A DNA stretch of 64,000 bases from Gemmata massiliana (GTDB lineage Bacteria; Planctomycetota; Planctomycetia; Gemmatales; Gemmataceae), in the NCBI RefSeq assembly GCF_901538265.1, contig NZ_LR593886.1:5043738-5107737 (forward strand). Direction: 5' to 3'. Shown here one piece after another: positions 32,901-40,999 of the stretch. The notes below the pieces were generated by a model. It searched no databases, was not told where the DNA came from, and saw only the letters and a program-made list of their open reading frames with translations. A program made the position numbers and the translations under genes. Each line of letters begins with the position of its first letter. Position 1 is the first letter of the stretch.

Positions 32901-34251
32901 CCACTTTCACCGTGAGTTCTTTGACCTTGCCGACGATCGCGTCCTCGATCGTCGTACTCCACTTCCCGGGCATCCCGTAATACACCTGCGACGAATCCGC
33001 CTCGTACCCGCCCTCACCGAGTACGCGCGCACTCGGGATGTACGCCATGACGTCGTTCGCGTAGCCCATCACCCAGAGCGTGCGATTCGTGGACAGATCT
33101 TTCTTCAATCGAATCGCGTAATCAATGACGACCTCTCCTCCGAGCGCCACCCACAACACCTGATCGCCGAGTGCCCAGGTTTGAACCGGGTAGTGCGGGT
33201 AGGTGTCATCAACCTTCCCGTTGGCTTCGAGTTGTTTGAGCAAACGCTGTGCGCGCTTCTGGATTACGGGAGTCTTGCTGAGCGTGTCGGCCGCGAGTTG
33301 GGCTTTCGTGGGCACCGACTCGAACTTCAGCGCGATCTTCTCGTACTTCGCCCCGAACCTGCCGGTTACCGGCTTTGCGGTTTTGATTGCAAGCACCGCA
33401 GCATCAGCGAGTTCTTTACCGTACTTCTCACACAACTCGATCTTCCGACGCGGGAGTGGGTTCGCGTCCGCGCCGCACCCGGTCCAGAACATCCCCACGG
33501 TTCCCGGCAGGGCCTTCTCAACAGCGATTTGTGCGAAGCCGGCGAAGTCACCGGACCACTGCTGCAAATCGAGCGTGGTGTTGTGGCAGGCGTACCCGAA
33601 GACAACAGCTAACGGCTGCGAGCCCTTCCCTTCGACCACAAGTACCGGAACCGTGTGATCGACCGGTCCCTTCGGGTTACTCCCGTTGATAACGCCCTTC
33701 TCTGTTTGCTCGCGCCGGTTCACGGCAAAACCGGCCGTACCCGAACTGTACTTGAGCGACACCGGTTGCAGGTCTTTCAGGCTCGCGCCGATGACCGCGA
33801 CGAGATCGTCTTTGAGCTTCTTCGTGTACGCATCGACTTTCGCGGCGTCCGCTGCGGTGAGCGGGTACATGTCAACGAGGTTCTCGCGAACCACAGGCCC
33901 CGAGTGCGTGTGCGACGCGCTCAGGATCAGCTCCTCGCGCTTGAGGCCGTGCTGCTTCTCAACCTCGGTCGCAACCTGCTCACCCAACTCGCGCGGGATT
34001 CCGATGAGGTCCGTCGTCACCAACACGAGGCGCTGACCCGCGGCGTCTTTGAGACAGAGCGCCTTCGCGTAGAGATCATGAATCTTGCCGTCTGCGGGCT
34101 TGGTGCGGGAAGCGTACCCGGCCATCCACACGGGTTCCGTCGGCGTGATGACCTTCACCGCAACCCCGGCCCTGTAAACGGGAGTCGGCTCCTCCGCGAA
34201 CGCGGGTACAGTGAGAACCAGTCCAACGGTGAGCGCGAGCAGCGTTTTCAT
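29995..34251 (-). CDS. ceramidase-like domain fused to membrane-bound dehydrogenase, HEAT-like repeats and c-type haem domain
   Basis: A 1418-aa exported protein (signal MKTLLALTVGLVLTVPAFA). Residues about 25-460 resemble neutral/alkaline non-lysosomal ceramidases, zinc amidases: VITPTEPVWMAGYASRT, LSASHTHSGP with the metal His pair, YACHNTTLD, GCGADANP. Residues about 470-880 are the planctomycete putative membrane-bound dehydrogenase domain TIGR02604 (PEGMKIELAASEPDIVDPVA, RLFVCEMRGYP, DTDGDGKADRRTVLYSGF). Helical HEAT-like repeats run to about 1240. The end is a TIGR02603 haem domain with CAACH at about 1295. ATG 34251 shares its A with the stop of the upstream ceramidase-like gene (TGATG), so translation is probably coupled. 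An amidase fused to a redox module suggests extracellular breakdown of a lipid or amide substrate, but this is inference. Confidence 0.85.
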   Translation of the reverse strand: MKTLLALTVGLVLTVPAFAEEPTPVYRAGVAVKVITPTEPVWMAGYASRTKPADGKIHDLYAKALCLKDAAGQRLVLVTTDLIGIPRELGEQVATEVEKQHGLKREELILSASHTHSGPVVRENLVDMYPLTAADAAKVDAYTKKLKDDLVAVIGASLKDLQPVSLKYSSGTAGFAVNRREQTEKGVINGSNPKGPVDHTVPVLVVEGKGSQPLAVVFGYACHNTTLDLQQWSGDFAGFAQIAVEKALPGTVGMFWTGCGADANPLPRRKIELCEKYGKELADAAVLAIKTAKPVTGRFGAKYEKIALKFESVPTKAQLAADTLSKTPVIQKRAQRLLKQLEANGKVDDTYPHYPVQTWALGDQVLWVALGGEVVIDYAIRLKKDLSTNRTLWVMGYANDVMAYIPSARVLGEGGYEADSSQVYYGMPGKWSTTIEDAIVGKVKELTVKVAELAKPPGPLSPAEERKTFKLPEGMKIELAASEPDIVDPVAMCFDEKGRLFVCEMRGYPNGGVGTGNETRGKIKCLEDKNSDGVFETVTTFAEGLRFPMGLQPYRGGLLVAEAPELVYLQDTDGDGKADRRTVLYSGFNTSNIQQMLNSLQWGLDNWVYGCAGSDGGTVRSVERPNLPLVSLRNRGLRFKPQEKGSLEPTSSGGQYGLSADDYQRWFTATNSQHLRQIVLPDHYLLRNPYLAVNAVTLDIPEHGAAAKVFRISPFEPWRVERTTRRAGSTDAKRFPGTELVPGGYITSGCSPLIYTADLFSKEYRGNNFVCDPANNLVHREILKERGAVFTAVRAYEDREFLASTDNWFRPVHLTTGPDGAIYVLDFYREVIETPLSLPDDIKKQLNLESRGRGRIWRVTPKDFAAAKLPDFTALKPVQLADELTSTNPWRRITAQRLIVEKQEKDAVVRIRELLATSKVEGMPGRANLLWTLHGLGVLRTADVQSAFADPEPGVREQALRLSESFFADAPVLCALAVKLASDPSPRVRFQLAFSAGALPTSDAVKVLAAILEKDANDPWTVTAALSSASKCGFEVLETLSKKASASNRAVITKLAALIGATGDTKAITKALGLIADDTAVSDAQVLIYEGLGQGMRGTRNPLPSWWDKPPAGAEIVCDRLRKRYESNATQVRDSKLETRDRVRLAEMLAFGSFKVAGPALAECLTPTTPGDVQLAAAKALSAHTDPKVSELLLEGWAGYGPALRREVLDALTAHPDRILKLLAAVEAKKVALADFSLAQIQSLKTHPNTGVRAKSETVFKQTVDADRAKVVKEYTSALDLKGDAMRGQGVFRKTCAACHRLDGFGADVGANLLAALPNKSGEDLLVAVFDPNREVDPRFVSYNVVTGDERVLNGVVATETPTSITLRRADGKEETILRSNIASLRSTGLSLMPAGLEKELKPQDVADLFAYLRTAGK

Positions 34252-35555
34252 CACTTCCCCTTCCCTTCTGCCTTCAGCAGCTTCCGCATTGCGGTCGTGA
34301 GGCTCTCTTCCGAATCCGGCCCGGCGAGCGCGACCGTCGGTTCGTAGCCGCCTTCGAGGTAAGCTTTCGCGGTCGGAATGTACCCCGGGCCGTCGTCGCC
34401 ATAAGACGCGACGTTCACGATCGCGTCCGAGCGCATTTTCGTAGCCGCGAGTTGGTACTCAACAAATGCTTCACCGGGCAAGAAGAGATTGAGAACCTTG
34501 CCCCCGAAATCGAGGCAGTTCACTTCGATGGGTGTGTCCTTGCGCTTCAACCACGCGAGTTGGTAGGCGGCGTTGTTTCGCTTCGCAGCCACAGCCTTCT
34601 CGTCGTTCAGTGCCTTTGTGCTCTCGTCCGCGCCGAACGACGGTTCTTTCCGGGCCGACAGTTTGATGGCCTCGAACCGCCAGTCCCACTCTTTCACCTC
34701 GTGTCGCTTCGTATCCTTCCACGCCGCGGCCATTGCGGTGTAAATGCGGTCGCGCAAAACCGGGCGGTTCTCTTTGGAGCCGTCGTTGTACTTGCCCGCG
34801 GTGATGTTCCCGCCGCACCCGTTGAAGTACACCTGAAACACGCTCGTTTCGTCCTGAAACTTCTGCCGCGCCAAGCCACAGAAGTCCGCGCTCACACGGC
34901 CGTCGCCGTAATAACTCATCGGGTGGCACGCATAGAAATGAAGCGCAGCGCGCGCCTTCTCCCCGTCCCAAAAACTCAGAGTGCGCAATTTCGGATCGAT
35001 CAGCCCCTTTGGGGCGTCGCGTGCCTCTTTGCTCTTGGTCGCGCTCGTGCGAGTGAACTTCACTTTGCCGTCGTCACCCAGCACCCGACGGTTAGACGCC
35101 ACGTCCTTCACTTCCGCCGCGCCGACACCGATGTGCGTGAATCGGACGGCTTTTGGCAGAGCCGCCTTGAGCGCGTCCGCGGACTTCTTCACGCACTCGT
35201 CGAAGTATTTCAGATCAAGCGATTTCGGCGCTTTGGCGGCTGCGATGAGTCTCTCAGCTTCGAGGTCGGCAAAGGGCGTGTTGTGCGGGTGAACGCAGTG
35301 CAATGAGACGTGCTCGGGCGTCGTGTGGGCCGCGTCCGCGAGCGCCGCGCGCCACGCACGGAATGCTTCGTTGCGCACCCCGGTCCAATCGACCGCACAC
35401 AACACGACCGGCTTCCCCGCGCCGAGGAGCACCACGCCGAGGGCTTTCAGCGGGTCGTCGACCCCTCGAACGGGTGTGATCCACCCACCGCACAGGGGGT
35501 GATCTTCGGGCGGAGTAACGTCACATGCGAACGTCGCGATGTGGAGAGGCGGCAT
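34251..35555 (-). CDS. neutral/alkaline ceramidase-like protein without signal peptide
   Basis: A 434-aa protein related to the N-terminal domain of the fused gene downstream: IATFACDVTPPEDHPLCGGW, LCAVDWTGVRNEAFRAWR, LHCVHPHNTPF (metal-binding His position), HFYACHPMSYYGDGRVSADF, YFNGCGGNITAGKYND and NLFLPGEAFVEYQL. The HTHSGP motif of true ceramidases is HPHNTP here, so the metal site is altered. No leader peptide is evident from ATG 35555; a TTG eight codons earlier is the other candidate. The stop codon overlaps the start of the 1418-aa gene by one base, so the two products are probably made together. Confidence 0.78.
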   Translation of the reverse strand: MPPLHIATFACDVTPPEDHPLCGGWITPVRGVDDPLKALGVVLLGAGKPVVLCAVDWTGVRNEAFRAWRAALADAAHTTPEHVSLHCVHPHNTPFADLEAERLIAAAKAPKSLDLKYFDECVKKSADALKAALPKAVRFTHIGVGAAEVKDVASNRRVLGDDGKVKFTRTSATKSKEARDAPKGLIDPKLRTLSFWDGEKARAALHFYACHPMSYYGDGRVSADFCGLARQKFQDETSVFQVYFNGCGGNITAGKYNDGSKENRPVLRDRIYTAMAAAWKDTKRHEVKEWDWRFEAIKLSARKEPSFGADESTKALNDEKAVAAKRNNAAYQLAWLKRKDTPIEVNCLDFGGKVLNLFLPGEAFVEYQLAATKMRSDAIVNVASYGDDGPGYIPTAKAYLEGGYEPTVALAGPDSEESLTTAMRKLLKAEGKGK

Positions 35556-35600
35556 GGCGGGTTCCAACGCTGAGGGCAAACGAGGAACCGCATTATGCCA

Positions 35601-36602
35601 TCACTCTAGTGGCTTGTCTGCTTTCAATTCTGCGTTCTCCGCGCCCTCTGCGGTGAAGTCGTTTTGCGCTCGTGTGGGCAAATACCGCCACACGAGCGCA
35701 AACAAAATCAACCCGCCGCCGAGGAACATCCACTCATTCGGAGTGTCCTTGTGTGGCGTGATGAGGTAGGCCCAGATCGGGTTAATGAGCGGTTCGATCA
35801 GGGTAATCAGCGCGGCTTCTTGAGGCGAAACGGTGCGCAGCCCACGCGCAAACAGCCAGTACGGGATCGCCATCTGAAACGCGCCGAACGTCATCAGCAC
35901 CACAATCTGACGCGCAGTCGGGGCCGTCACCCACTCCACGAACGCCGGCGCCCCTTCGGTCAGGAGAACGAACAGACCGAGGGCCGCAGCCGAACCCAGC
36001 AAGTTGATCGCCACCAGCCACGCGGCAGAATGTTCGCGCAGCGCGCGAAGGAACAGCACAACCAGCGCGTAGACCACACCACTTCCCAGTCCCAGAAGCA
36101 GTTGGATCATCTCTTTAGTGTGCTGAGAGCCATCAACGTCGGACGGAGCTTCGCGGGGCCAGTTCCCGACCACAATCACCCCGGCGCCGAGCGCCGCGAG
36201 CAGCACCGCGAGCCAGCCGCGCCGGTCGCTGCGTTCGCCGAGCACCAGTACCGCGAAGAGGTAGACCCACACTGGAGCTGTGTTCTGGAGAAAGATCGCG
36301 TTCGCGGCGGGACCGTCGAGGGCCGAGAGGTACATTCCGCTCATCACCGCGAACGCGGACACCATTCCAATCATCAGCGGCCGGAACGTCATTTCCGCGC
36401 GCCGGACCATCGCGAGCATCACCAGCCCGCCGAATAGTCCGCGGTAGAACGCGATTTGGAGCGGATTAAGGAGCGGGTCGCTCAGCCCGAGACCGAGCGG
36501 TTCTCGGAGCAACCGCATGAACACGCTGCCGAGGCTCCACAGCACGGCGGCCAAGATGAGATAGAGCCGCGCGGAAGTGAGAGACCGAGTTCCGACCGAC
36601 AT
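35601..36602 (-). CDS. EamA/DMT-superfamily transporter
   Basis: A 333-aa protein with about ten membrane helices in two EamA repeats. The first has WSLGSVFMRLL, FYRGLFGGLVMLA, NAIFLQNTAPVWVYLFAVL and LGERSDRRGWLAVLLAALGAG; the second has AFQMAIPYWLFARGLRTVSP, ALITLIEPLINPIWAYL and PNEWMFLGGGLILFALVW. Such proteins move small metabolites; the substrate is unknown. ATG 36602 is used; a TTG one codon earlier also opens the frame. The last 20 residues (FTAEGAENAELK and following) come from a dispersed repeat, so the original C-terminus has probably been replaced or extended. Confidence 0.85.
   Translation of the reverse strand: MSVGTRSLTSARLYLILAAVLWSLGSVFMRLLREPLGLGLSDPLLNPLQIAFYRGLFGGLVMLAMVRRAEMTFRPLMIGMVSAFAVMSGMYLSALDGPAANAIFLQNTAPVWVYLFAVLVLGERSDRRGWLAVLLAALGAGVIVVGNWPREAPSDVDGSQHTKEMIQLLLGLGSGVVYALVVLFLRALREHSAAWLVAINLLGSAAALGLFVLLTEGAPAFVEWVTAPTARQIVVLMTFGAFQMAIPYWLFARGLRTVSPQEAALITLIEPLINPIWAYLITPHKDTPNEWMFLGGGLILFALVWRYLPTRAQNDFTAEGAENAELKADKPLE
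35620..35660. repeat. dispersed repeat forming the C-terminus of the EamA gene
   Basis: The stretch TTCTGCGTTCTCCGCGCCCT then CTGCGGTGAA belongs to the widespread repeat read as FTAEGAENAE in one frame. Here it supplies the last residues and stop region of the EamA transporter gene. Confidence 0.55.
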
Positions 36603-36653
36603 CAATCACCACGGTTCGAGTGGCCGCTCGAAGTGAGCCGGCCACAGGGGTGA

Positions 36654-37844
36654 TTATTGTTGCGAACTCGGCAGGAGGCCATCCAAACTGCCCTGCACCA
36701 CGGTCGCGCGGGGCGGAAGGTTCGGAACGGCCCGCGAACGCACCCATTGACCGGCAAGCAGGGCGAGCAGAACCGCGCCGGTCCCCACGATCCAGGGCCA
36801 GTTCATGGACTTGGATTTCGGGGGCGTCGGTGTGGGCGAGTCCGGGGGAATGTTCGTGGCCTTTTCGACCGGTGGGCAGTGATCGGTCCGGGTCGGCATT
36901 TCGGGCGTCGGGTCGAGGCACGCGACCGAGTGCGTTTGGCCCTCGGCGAACGCCGGGAGCTTTGTCGCGAGCCGGGTCGCGATGAGCACTTCGGCGAGGC
37001 GCCCGGCGCGCTGAATACGCGCACGCGGATCGCACGCGAGCATCGATTCGATGATCCCCGCGAGTTCTTCCGGCACGCCCGGATTCACAGAGCGGATCGG
37101 GCGGAACGAGTCGTGTGCTTTCTCTCGAATCACCTCGTCGTGAGTCGAACCGGGGAACGGTACCTCGCCCGTGAGCAGGTGGTACAGCGTCGCCCCCAGC
37201 GCGAACAGGTCGCTCCGACCGTCCACGAGGTTCGCGTTCACCGCCTGCTCGTAGGGCATGTAGTAGGTCGTCCCCACCCCCTGGTGAACGGCAGTCAGTT
37301 GCGAGTCGTCGTTGAGCCGCTTCGCCAGCCCCAAATCGGCCAACTTCGCGATGCCGTTGGGGTGGAGCAGAATGTTGTCCGGCTTAACGTCCCGGTGGAC
37401 GTACTGACGATCGTGGAGGAACTCGAGGGCACAGGCGATGTCGATGCCGATGCGGACCACCATACCCACAGGCAACCGGCCCAAGCGGGCGAGCGCGCCG
37501 TGGGCGGTGGGGCCGTCGATGTACTCCAAAACGAGATAGTGCTTGCTCACGTCCGGGTCGTACCCGGAGGCGATCCCCTGGACAATCGACGGGTGCTCTA
37601 GCACGCGACTGAGGCGCGCTTCGCGGTAGAACCGGCCGACGAATTCCGGTTGTCCCGAGAGGTGATCGGCAAGGATCTTCACCGCGACCGGCCGCCCGGC
37701 GGCCACGTCGTAGCTCTGGAACACGGCGCTCATTCCGCCTTCACCGATCTGGCGGAGCAGCCGGTACCCGGCCACCGAGCGAAGCACCCCGCTCACGCGC
37801 CCGGGGGCGGTTGTGGGTTGCGCATGGCGTTCGCCCTCCGTCAT
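36654..37844 (-). CDS. membrane-anchored Hanks-type serine/threonine kinase
   Basis: A 396-aa kinase. After about 20 disordered residues, the domain shows GEGGMSAVFQSYD, AVKILADH (catalytic Lys), HRDVKPDNILLHPNG, LADLGLAKRL (DLG in place of DFG, frequent in bacteria), GTTYYMPYEQA (APE position), and DGRSDLFALGATLYHLLTGE. A Pro/Thr-rich linker at about 320-345 leads to one membrane helix (WPWIVGTGAVLLALLAGQWV) and a 25-residue outer tail too short for a sensor. ATG 37844 has AGGAGG 7 nt upstream and is preferred over the ATG nine codons earlier. The substrate is unknown. Confidence 0.9.
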   Translation of the reverse strand: MTEGERHAQPTTAPGRVSGVLRSVAGYRLLRQIGEGGMSAVFQSYDVAAGRPVAVKILADHLSGQPEFVGRFYREARLSRVLEHPSIVQGIASGYDPDVSKHYLVLEYIDGPTAHGALARLGRLPVGMVVRIGIDIACALEFLHDRQYVHRDVKPDNILLHPNGIAKLADLGLAKRLNDDSQLTAVHQGVGTTYYMPYEQAVNANLVDGRSDLFALGATLYHLLTGEVPFPGSTHDEVIREKAHDSFRPIRSVNPGVPEELAGIIESMLACDPRARIQRAGRLAEVLIATRLATKLPAFAEGQTHSVACLDPTPEMPTRTDHCPPVEKATNIPPDSPTPTPPKSKSMNWPWIVGTGAVLLALLAGQWVRSRAVPNLPPRATVVQGSLDGLLPSSQQ

Positions 37845-38252
37845 CGGCGCACCTCCTGGTACCCGAAGCACTGAACCAACGGATCGCGAGATAGCTGACT
37901 AGCGAGTCCGACACGAATGGGTATCCGAACCCAACTCACAAAACTCCTTGATACCGCTGCGAGAGCGGATCGCCAATGTCCGCAGTTACTACACGCCTTC
38001 GAGTAAGTTCGCTTTCAACTCTAACGGATTTTGGACCCGCGGCGTTGGTGCGCGAAACTGGCACTAGTTAGTTGCCCCGAGCGGACCGTATTCGTCGCGC
38101 TTTTGCGAATTTGGCGCATTTCTTCGCGCCGGTGGGGTGGACCGTTTCCGAATGCCCACGAATGTAGACGAGTCAGTAGGGTTAAGTTATACCCGATGCC
38201 GGGAAAGAGATGGTATGAGTTCTGAGTGAATGCCCAAGATTTAGGCAGGGAA
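37845..38252. other. intergenic stretch without a gene
   Basis: About 400 bp upstream of the kinase gene, slightly AT-richer than the surroundings. I see no convincing coding frame on either strand, no strong hairpin and no tRNA. It should contain the kinase promoter. Confidence 0.4.
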
Positions 38253-38375
38253 CTAAACGGATAAAACACCGAGCACTCGATTAATTACCCCAAATCGTTC
38301 TCTCGCAATATCTTGCGCAGTCAATCCCAAATCGACCACAGTTCCGAAGAGGACGCCTGCGGTCTCAAAATCCAC
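38253..38375 (-). pseudogene. possible gene remnant or small ORF
   Basis: Forty codons from GTG 38375 read VDFETAGVLFGTVVDLGLTA, then QDIARERFGVINRVLGVLSV and stop. The composition looks like real protein, with well-spaced hydrophobic residues, and differs from the Arg/Pro-rich shadow frames nearby. It follows the GH10-like gene by 17 bp on the same strand. I do not recognise it. It may be the tail of a deleted gene or a small protein. Confidence 0.25.
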
Positions 38376-38392
38376 GCGAGAAATTCGTTTTC

Positions 38393-39898
38393 TTACCGTT
38401 CCGGCTCGAGGTGGGCTGAGCGAAGGGCGCGTAACCGCGCAAGGAGCGGCTTCGCACGACCGGTCGCGTCGAGAAGTCCGCTGTTGGGAATGAGGTGAGG
38501 TTCGACGTCCGTCCAGTGATCCCAAGTGACCGTTCGGACCTGCGGCCAGCAGAGCGCGAGCGCCGCGAACGATGCCCCCCACTCGGCCTGCCCCTCGAGC
38601 GACGGGCGGGCGCGCCAACCCGGTTGCCATATCGATTGACCGAACTCCGCGGCCTCATCATCCGCTTCGTCCGACGAGGGGAGGCTCAGAACGACTTCCA
38701 GCGGCAACCCGAGCATCCCGAACACGTCGAGCAGGCGCGCGGTATCGAGCAAGTCGCGCGGCAAGCTTCCGCGCGGGCGAACCCCGGCACGAACCTCCAA
38801 CTCCACCGCCGAAAGCCGCACACCCGCACGGATCAGGTCGTCGGGGAACGTAAGCGGCGAAATCGTCTGATCTTCCGTGGCGAGGTATTCGCCCCACGGC
38901 TGGGCCACACTCAAGATCAGTTCGAGACTCGAATCGACTTGAGCTGCGGCCTCGAAAAGTCGGAACGCGAGTCGGAGCCGATCGTCGTCAACCAGACCGA
39001 GCGAATCTGTGTGATTGAACCCCGCGCACACGACCCACCGCCGCACGTCGCTCTTGTAGCGGTTGATTGCGGTTTCGAGGAAATCGCACATGCAGGCGGC
39101 CAGCGTCGGCAGGTCCGCAGCCCACCCTGCGGCCCACGCGGGAATCATACCGGGCGTGAGATCGATCACCGGCCCGATCGTGACCGGCAGCCCCGCAGCG
39201 CAAGCCGCTGCGACAGCGGCGTCCGGCTCGGTCCAATCGTACTGTGATTCGTTCCGCTCAATGTCCCGCCAGCGAAAGCACACAGATCCAGCCGTAAACG
39301 CGCGCGTGTACTCCTCGATTGCAGCACGACGCGGCGCACGCAAGCACCGCGCCGCGAACCACGTATCGAGCGGCCCTTCATCCTTGTGGCGCGTCGTGAG
39401 CATTTGCGCTGTGTATTCGCGCGCGAGTTGGTCCGCGAGGCTGTGAGCCTGTTCAAGAACGCGGGTGGCCATCGAATCGGACTCGGCCGCGGTCGGAGCG
39501 AGCACCGCGCGCCCGAACTGGCGACTCGCCTCCGCGATCGCACGCTCGAACTCCGGTGTCGTGCGCAGCCCAATCGATTGCCATTCCGCGGTCTGCGTGC
39601 GAACCTGGTTGAGTTTCCCGCGTGCGAGTTCTACGAGCAACCGATACGGTTCGTCGCGCTCGCGGAGCGTCGTAGTTCCGACTACGAGGGTACCGAACGG
39701 CTCAACCGGCCACGGCACGAACAGGTAACCGCTCTCGTTTTGCTTGCGCATGAGAACCAGGCGCCCGTCGGTGATTTCGACGGTTGTTGGCCCGGGGGTG
39801 AGATCGTGGTACCCGACGCTCGCGGCGCACGCCTCTCCCAGCATCGCCGCAGCGGTGCTCGGTAATGGGTTCGGCAACAGAAATGACATCGACCCCAT
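38393..39898 (-). CDS. GH10-like (endo-xylanase-like) protein with an altered active site
   Basis: About 501 aa from ATG 39898; GTG 40009 is an alternative 37 codons upstream, and ATG 39889 another. An N-terminal beta-rich region of about 150 residues may bind carbohydrate. The rest has a GH10-like TIM barrel: FRWRDIERNESQYDWTEPDA, PVTIGPVIDLTPGMIPAW, a SDVRRWVVCAGFNHTDSLGL segment where GH10 has its N-E acid/base pair, SAVELEVRAGV at the nucleophile position, and VTWDHWTDVEPHLIPNSGLL with DATGRAKPLLARL at the end. The acid/base Glu is missing. No signal peptide is seen. I infer a non-xylanase derivative, perhaps a glycan-binding protein. Confidence 0.65.
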   Translation of the reverse strand: MGSMSFLLPNPLPSTAAAMLGEACAASVGYHDLTPGPTTVEITDGRLVLMRKQNESGYLFVPWPVEPFGTLVVGTTTLRERDEPYRLLVELARGKLNQVRTQTAEWQSIGLRTTPEFERAIAEASRQFGRAVLAPTAAESDSMATRVLEQAHSLADQLAREYTAQMLTTRHKDEGPLDTWFAARCLRAPRRAAIEEYTRAFTAGSVCFRWRDIERNESQYDWTEPDAAVAAACAAGLPVTIGPVIDLTPGMIPAWAAGWAADLPTLAACMCDFLETAINRYKSDVRRWVVCAGFNHTDSLGLVDDDRLRLAFRLFEAAAQVDSSLELILSVAQPWGEYLATEDQTISPLTFPDDLIRAGVRLSAVELEVRAGVRPRGSLPRDLLDTARLLDVFGMLGLPLEVVLSLPSSDEADDEAAEFGQSIWQPGWRARPSLEGQAEWGASFAALALCWPQVRTVTWDHWTDVEPHLIPNSGLLDATGRAKPLLARLRALRSAHLEPER

Positions 39899-40108
39899 AC
39901 GTATTTCAATCCGCTTTCCGGTGATGAACCAGAAAGAACGAGACGGTTCCGACGGGCGAGGAACCGGTCCCGGTGTCGTCTCAACGGGCGAATTCGGACC
40001 CGTACCCACCGACAGGCAATGTTTTAGTTATACCCTGAAGATCGGCCGGAAGGGAACAGCGTTCGCCGTTCATAGGAGCCGGAAATCCACAAATCGTCGG
40101 ATCTTACT

Positions 40109-40999
40109 TCATGCCGGGGGTGAAACGAGGCTCGTGATCGTGATCCCGTATTTCTCGGCAAGTGCAACGGTGGCGGCTTGGTCAATCACGATGGTGCGTC
40201 CCGCCTCGATCGCTAGCGCGGTCGCGCCGGCTTTTCGCATCGTTTCGATGGTCTGAGTGCCCACCGTCGGGACATCGAACCTCCGGTCCTGCTCCGGCTT
40301 CGCGACCTTCACGACCACGAACCCGCCCTTGCGACACAGTTCGCCGGCCCGAAGGATTGCAAGATCCGTGCCCTCGATCGCTTCGACCGCGAGCACCGCC
40401 CGCTCGCGGACCATCACACTTTGGCCCACGTCCAGGCGCCCCATTTCGCGCGCCAGGTGCCAGCCGAGCGCGATGTCCTGGGTTTCACTCTTCGTCGGGC
40501 ACCGGCGGGTCAGCACGCCTTCACTCACGAGCAACTCCGGGCACAGGTCCAGGGCCGAAACGCACTCCATCCCCTCCGCCCGGAACTCGTTGATGATGCC
40601 GAGCAGGATCGAATCGTCGTTGTTCGCATTCCGCTTACGGAAGAACCAGAACCGAACCATCCGCCAATCGGGGACGAAATGGACCAAGCGCCAGGGTCGG
40701 AACAGGATGCGCTTCTCGAACTTCCCCGCCATCGTCCACTGGCGCACACCGCCGCGCCGAAACGCGCGCATGATAGTGCCCAGAGACGTCCGGCGGAGCC
40801 AAACAAATTCCGTGCAGAGCGAGCGGAGCGCGGGATCGGCCATGCCCGCAGCGGCCACACAAACGACGGGAATCCCGTGCTCCCGGGCCTTCTCCGCGAA
40901 CACGACGGGGAACCGCCCCCCACAGGCCAGTAGCCCGACCGGGGCGCGTGTATTTAGCGCCCCATTTCCCGCTCCGAGTACCGCCGCGTCAGTTGCCAT
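40109..40999 (-). CDS. lpxI: UDP-2,3-diacylglucosamine diphosphatase LpxI
   Basis: A 296-aa protein of the DUF1009/LpxI family, which cleaves UDP-2,3-diacylglucosamine to lipid X and UMP in lipid A synthesis. It replaces LpxH in many bacteria. Seen are GLLACGGRFPVVFAEKAREHG, GTIMRAFRRGGVRQWTMAGK, NNDDSILLGIINEF and PTKSETQDIALGW with VRERAVLAVEAIEGTD, typical of the C-terminal domain, then PTVGTQTIETMRKAGATALA and IEAGRTIVID. ATG 40999 overlaps the end of lpxD by 11 nt; the longer frame has no better start. Translation is probably coupled to lpxD. Confidence 0.92.
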   Translation of the reverse strand: MATDAAVLGAGNGALNTRAPVGLLACGGRFPVVFAEKAREHGIPVVCVAAAGMADPALRSLCTEFVWLRRTSLGTIMRAFRRGGVRQWTMAGKFEKRILFRPWRLVHFVPDWRMVRFWFFRKRNANNDDSILLGIINEFRAEGMECVSALDLCPELLVSEGVLTRRCPTKSETQDIALGWHLAREMGRLDVGQSVMVRERAVLAVEAIEGTDLAILRAGELCRKGGFVVVKVAKPEQDRRFDVPTVGTQTIETMRKAGATALAIEAGRTIVIDQAATVALAEKYGITITSLVSPPA

